Below, in pieces: positions 59,999 through 64,000 of a DNA stretch of 64,000 nucleotides (position 1 is the stretch's first letter; each line of letters begins with the position of its first letter). Made by a program: the position numbers and the translations under genes. This DNA comes from Phytophthora quininea (Eukaryota > Oomycota > Peronosporomycetes > Peronosporales > Peronosporaceae), in assembly GCA_011947345.1 (NCBI GenBank), contig JAAVTG010000697.1, positions 62,001 to 126,000 on the forward strand. Direction: 5' to 3'. The notes under the pieces are model-generated. The model had not been told where the DNA came from, made no database searches, and worked only from the letters and a program-made list of their open reading frames with translations.

Positions 59999-60214
59999 CG
60001 CGCTCTTGAGTTGAAAGTCTGAGAATGAGAACCTTTACCGGTCTTATATTGCACACAGCTGCCGATTTGAGCTACCCGCGGGTGTCTGTGGTACAGGTCC
60101 ACATGGATCTACAAGTGACGGCGGCAACTTCCACCTAGCCTCTCCACAGGACTCTGGCCAATGAGAGTAAGTATTGAGTCGCCTAACAGGTCGTCCTGGA
60201 CACGTAATGAGACC

Positions 60215-60227
60215 CGTAGCTAAAGGG
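60215..60227 (-). repeat. piggyBac right terminal inverted repeat
   Basis: CGTAGCTAAAGGG, exact reverse complement of the left end. It is followed by TTAG, where a TTAA is expected. Confidence 0.9.
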
Positions 60228-61659
60228 TTAGCTATGATGTGGCACACACTTGATTCGCAAGGAAGCAACAACTCTGCAGCAGCGTCTGGTGAGCTGTTCT
60301 TTCGTATTGCTGGTATTAAGACTTCAATTGTGCGGACGACTACATTCTAACCGAGGACAATGACAGATTTCGTGTAGTGTGCGGCCTACGTAACAGTAAA
60401 AGTCCGAATGGTACTCAGAGCTCAACGGACGTGTGAAGCGATAACCTGAGTACGAGTTAAGCGAGCCGAGGCGATTGCGTGCTGCATGAACTTGTACGGC
60501 TGTAACGTTATTGTGGAAGACGATGAGTGTCCATGGAAGTGAGTGACTCTGCATCAGGGATTTGTATTGCTTTGACTACCAATCATTTCAACCTAGTACC
60601 TGCTTCCAACTTCCCCACAATTTGCTTTCAGGAAAGTGTAATAAGGAGTCAATTTTTCTGTACGCATGTTCGTACATCCCATAAGCAATATCGGTGCTTC
60701 GTATCGACATTGGGGTATGACGACGGTCGACTGAGCCGCAACGGGTTAAAATATGAGGTTGAACGTTTGAATGTCGTAGCAGAATTAGGATTGATTAATG
60801 ATATGGTATAGTGGATAAATATTTCCTAGACTGAATCCGAGCAACCCTACTGCCGTGCTCTTACCCGTGGTCGATACGCGTAGTATTCAGAACTACATAG
60901 TCGACTAACGTCTGCCCATGCCTCCTTATAAGATTGTAGTGATAGCTAAATGCGCGCTTGACGGTCGATAGCAGACATCTTTATTTTGTATAGATCCTCG
61001 TTTTTGTATTAGCATCTAACCAGTGTGGCGCGGTCAGTGAGTTGTTTTGCCACCCATGCGTATAGTGCGTCTGCCTATAGTCCTTTTTGTCTGAAGACTT
61101 TAGAGTCTTTTTAGTCCAAAGACTTAAGAACTTGGGTCAGAACTTACGAAAATCGACGTGCGACCCTTCCTTCTCATCGGATACACAACATTAGGTCTTG
61201 GTCTTTCGCTAGCAGCATCCTCATGCTGGTTTTACATCGTGGCAGATAGTCTGCCCGACGAGGAGTGTCAGGAGTTGCATCCTGTGTGACCTGGTTGCCA
61301 CAGAACTGTTCTCGACGGACAACGGAAAGAAGTCGCTTTCGGTGTTCTATCGGAATTGGTTCGGCTGCTGTAGTGATACTCCAGCAAGTACCAGCAGACA
61401 TATCCAAGCAAGCAACAACAACAAGCAACGGACCGTGAGATTGTACAGATCTCACGAAGGCACACTGCATACCCAAAGAAGCGCAGCTAGGCGAAACTAA
61501 CAGAAACCAACAGAAACCAACGCTTAAGCAGCAAAGGCTGCGCTCAATACAGATTTCGATTTACCAGCAAGCACCCAAGTCGACTTCTCAAGCTGCAAGG
61601 TCTAAAGCCACTACAAAGTTAACTTTAGCCGTGCACAAGATCTAGCCTAGCATTGGGCT
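60228..61659. other. Probable LTR/leader region of the Ty3/Gypsy element plus unassigned DNA
   Basis: No host gene is seen. Short ORFs (for example 60527-60811) carry no motif. A 7-bp-arm hairpin (61434-61456) and a 10-bp direct repeat (CAGAAACCAA twice, 61501-61520) lie within 230 bp of the gag start and probably belong to the LTR or leader. The LTR edges cannot be fixed because the 3' LTR is outside the window. Confidence 0.4.
61501..61520 (+). repeat. 10-bp tandem repeat in element leader
   Basis: CAGAAACCAA occurs twice in tandem, after a partial GAAACTAA copy. Confidence 0.85.
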
Positions 61660-62700
61660 ATGGCCAAGCCCAAGTCGAAACCCAGTCGTGCCAACACCGC
61701 CGGAGAAGATGGTGACACGACAGTGAAGAGTACGACTAAGCTCGGGACTGCGATTGAACCGCCGGAGATAGTCCGCTTTTCGCACGAAGCTCTTGTCAAA
61801 TGGAAGCGAGAGCGAGAGATGTATGAGGATGCAGTCCGAGCTCGATGCCAAGAATCGGGCGAGACGATAGCGACGGCTATGCATCCTGTCATCAACAGCA
61901 TCAACAAGAGACTCTTGAAGACCTTCTGCGATTACGAGTTGAAGGTCCCGGTCAGCGAAATGACCGAGCAGAAGTTGGTAGCAGCCATCAAGGCCATCAT
62001 CTCCAGCATGGTGAATGATCAGCTTCCCAACACCCATGCAATCATGAAGCAGCACTTGAGGATGGATCTACGGCAAAGAGATGTCAAGGCACGCGTTCTG
62101 AACTACTTTGATCGCTTTGAAGAACTGATTGAAGAGAACGGTCTGTGCGATGCTTTAGAAAGCAACGACAAGCTGAAGTGCAAGTTGCTGACGGACAATC
62201 TCCATCCACCTCTGTTGAAGAAACAAGTCCTGCTGCATCAGGAACTTGATCCCTCGATCAAAAGCAATGTACCCCGCCTATTTGATGTCATCAAGACAGA
62301 AGCTCTGAAGAATCAGCAATCTTTCGACACGTACAGCGCAGGCAGGGACAGAACCTCATCAAAACCAAACCAAAAGCCAGCACCAAATGATGAGAAGCAC
62401 GAATCAACAGCAAATGCACGTTCAGGAAATGAACACAAACCCGAACGAACAGTGAGGAAGACGCGAGATCCGGCTCCAGTTCAAGGATGTCTGCATTGTA
62501 AAGGCCCGCACTGGGTTAGCAACTGTCCTTCAGCTACTGAAGAGCAGAAGAGAACTGCTATGCAAGCATTCATGGAACGGAGAAAGCCCAGCGAACCTTC
62601 AAAAATGAAGCGTTTCCTTCACGTAGATGAAGAACTCCCGTTCAAGCACGTCGCCTTTAATGGCGTAGCCATATCATCTCGACAACGTAAGCAAGCATAA
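61660..62700 (+). CDS. Gag-like protein of Ty3/Gypsy element
   Basis: Intact 346-residue ORF. Central helical capsid-like region, then a basic region and a single zinc knuckle CLHCKGPHWVSNC with C-x2-C-x3-H-x4-C spacing, one residue shorter than the common C-x2-C-x4-H-x4-C. The C-terminus runs directly into the protease region, which is in another frame. Packages element RNA in related elements. Confidence 0.82.
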   Translation: MAKPKSKPSRANTAGEDGDTTVKSTTKLGTAIEPPEIVRFSHEALVKWKREREMYEDAVRARCQESGETIATAMHPVINSINKRLLKTFCDYELKVPVSEMTEQKLVAAIKAIISSMVNDQLPNTHAIMKQHLRMDLRQRDVKARVLNYFDRFEELIEENGLCDALESNDKLKCKLLTDNLHPPLLKKQVLLHQELDPSIKSNVPRLFDVIKTEALKNQQSFDTYSAGRDRTSSKPNQKPAPNDEKHESTANARSGNEHKPERTVRKTRDPAPVQGCLHCKGPHWVSNCPSATEEQKRTAMQAFMERRKPSEPSKMKRFLHVDEELPFKHVAFNGVAISSRQRKQA

Positions 62701-64000
62701 TTTGATTCCAAGAACTGTGGTCAACGAAGTCTGCCAAGCATGCCCGGATGTGATCCCACAAAAACTCGCAAGGCCAATCGATGGCAAAGCGGTTGGTGGA
62801 GCCATAATCAGATGCGAAGAATCAATTCTACTCAACCTGGAGCTGCTAACACCAGCAGGAAAGGTTAGAGTGCGCAACGTGTCATGCATTATCACAGAGA
62901 TGGATGAAGATGAATTCTTACTTGGATCACTGACGCTAAAGGCATTGGGTATTGACGTCGACAAACAGTTCGACTCTCTTGCCAACAGGGAAGTTGTTGA
63001 CTTCGACCCATTTGAATCAGCTACCCCCATGAAGTTTGACCCACCTGACAAAAGCGTGATACTTGAGAAGCTACAGCACCTGGTCGATGAAGCTGTCGCA
63101 AATGGGTTTCCATGACAGGAAGCAAGAACTACTAGATGTCATCACCAGATACGATATCTGGCGAGTCTCAATAGGCAGCGACCCACCGTCAAAGATCGAG
63201 CCCTTTGTCATCCGGTTCAAGGAGGGGACCGAGCCTGTTCGCTGCAAACCACGAACTTACGCCCCACATGAACGCGAGTGGATGAAGCAGTTCAACGACA
63301 ACTTAGTGTCCTATGGATGGGTCTATCGCAATGAATCCAGCAGATGGGCTAGCCCAGCCCGACCGGTACGCAAGCCGGGAAAAGCACATGAGCTTCGTCA
63401 AACGGTTGATTTTCGCCGCGTCAATGAAAAATTCAACCGCTTGCAGGCTCAATGCCAAGCCTGAGCACACGTCTTCAGCATGCAAAGAAGAAGCCTCACA
63501 AACAGACAGTGGACTTCATAAAGAGCTTCTGGCAAATGGCTCTGGCGCAAGTGAGTCAAGAGTCTCAGTCGTACATGACGGAGGATGGCATTTTTACTCC
63601 CACACGACTTCAACAGGGATCAGTTGATTCCTCTATCCACTTCCAGCAATCAGTGGAGAAAATATTGCGTGAAGCTGAACTACTCTATAACAGTGTTCTC
63701 GCGTGGGTAGATGACTTGTTGATTTACGCCGGCACAATTGATGAATCTCTCGTGACCTTGGACAAAGTTTATCGTACTCTTGCCAAGCGCGGTCTCTTTC
63801 TTGGACTAAACAAAATCTGCTTGTACACTCTGAACACCAAGTGGTGTGGACGCATCATAACACCTGATGGCATCACTTACGATCCCAGCAAGATCAAAAC
63901 GTTGACTGACATGAAGGAGCCGACTACGATAGCTGAACTGCAGGAATTCCTTTGTGCATCTGGCTGGATGCGCAATTCTCTGGTTGACTTTGCCAGAATT
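62670..64000 (+). CDS. Pol region: retropepsin-like and reverse transcriptase (partial)
   Basis: The protease area reads LDNVSKHNLIPRTVV, so the active-site triad is D-N-V, not the usual D-S/T-G, in this copy. The RT begins with KIEPFVIRFKEGTEPVRCKP and has WASPARPVRKPG and LRQTVDFRRVNE. The catalytic box lies in LAWVDDLLIYAGT (VDD form). It ends with GLFLGLNKICLYTLNTKWCG and PTTIAELQEFLCASGWM, typical of Phytophthora Gypsy elements. At least two frame changes occur. The right edge cuts the gene. Probably a non-functional copy. Confidence 0.8.

Larger units (their letters stand above)
57431..60227 (-). mobile_element. piggyBac-family DNA transposon (2.8 kb)
   Basis: Left end CCCTTTAGCTACG (57431-57443) preceded by TTAA (57427-57430). 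Right end is the exact reverse complement CGTAGCTAAAGGG (60215-60227), followed by TTAG (60228-60231), a one-base change of the TTAA target duplication. The element encloses a minus-strand piggyBac transposase. The perfect 13-bp ends suggest fairly recent activity, yet the transposase is broken, so it may be non-autonomous now. Confidence 0.88.
61660..64000 (+). mobile_element. Ty3/Gypsy-type LTR retrotransposon, 3' end outside window
   Basis: gag with a zinc knuckle, followed by retropepsin-like, then reverse transcriptase sequence in the order gag-PR-RT, running to the last base. The RT keeps family sequence to the edge. Integrase, RNase H and the 3' LTR lie beyond. Frames are broken between gag and PR, near 63115 and near 63460. 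Confidence 0.85.

Overview
This is nuclear eukaryotic DNA, most likely from an oomycete of the Phytophthora type. Introns are few, short (about 55-95 bp) and GT-AG. Genes lie on both strands, often tens of bases apart. A GCTCACT...TTTCC block resembling the oomycete core promoter sits just upstream of one start codon. The transposon types (degenerate Fanzor nuclease, piggyBac, hAT relic, Ty3/Gypsy) are those usual in oomycete genomes. Species is inferred, not proven.

Layout. 0-8.2 kb: LSm11-like Sm protein (open at the left edge), a small two-span membrane protein, a five-exon longin-like gene, an EF-hand ORF and a WW-WW-IQ protein that may be one gene, a SAM methyltransferase, and a convergent serine carboxypeptidase. 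8.25-10.5 kb: a relic of a Fanzor (eukaryotic TnpB-like) RNA-guided nuclease, broken by a 13-bp tandem duplication and followed by an ~80-bp inverted repeat and a (CT)18 tract. 10.6-14.7 kb: RGS-domain AGC kinase (GRK-like), a triple EF-hand protein, an Abi-like coiled-coil protein. 15.0-29.4 kb: a giant HECT ubiquitin ligase with UIM, three SPRY, two UBA and a MIB/HERC2 domain. 29.5-35.2 kb: GPI ethanolamine phosphate transferase (PIG-O), an unidentified gene, an LRR protein. 35.7-44.5 kb: a giant ubiquitin-specific protease. 45-54.3 kb: PARP-type zinc-finger protein, Esa1/Tip60-type MYST acetyltransferase, divergent DUF3712/LEA2-like membrane protein, NCS1 permease. 54.5-64 kb: transposon graveyard with a hAT relic, a chimeric gene relic, a 2.8-kb piggyBac element with perfect 13-bp ends, and a Ty3/Gypsy element running off the right edge.

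Many host genes have their frame broken by one base, nearly always inside a homopolymer of 3-6 bases. Adding or removing that one base restores conserved motifs every time (the MYST gene is exact apart from one missing T). These are best read as sequence or assembly errors, so host genes with such breaks are annotated as single intact genes. The transposon relics carry additional lesions of another kind.

Functionally, two very large ubiquitin enzymes (one ligase, one protease) lie 6 kb apart, with Ca2+/kinase signalling genes, chromatin and RNA-processing genes, and membrane biosynthesis/transport genes around them. No operon-like logic is implied. The most unusual content is the Fanzor relic, the Tudor-like insert within the USP catalytic domain, and the carboxypeptidase-methyltransferase chimera copied 48 kb away from its parents.
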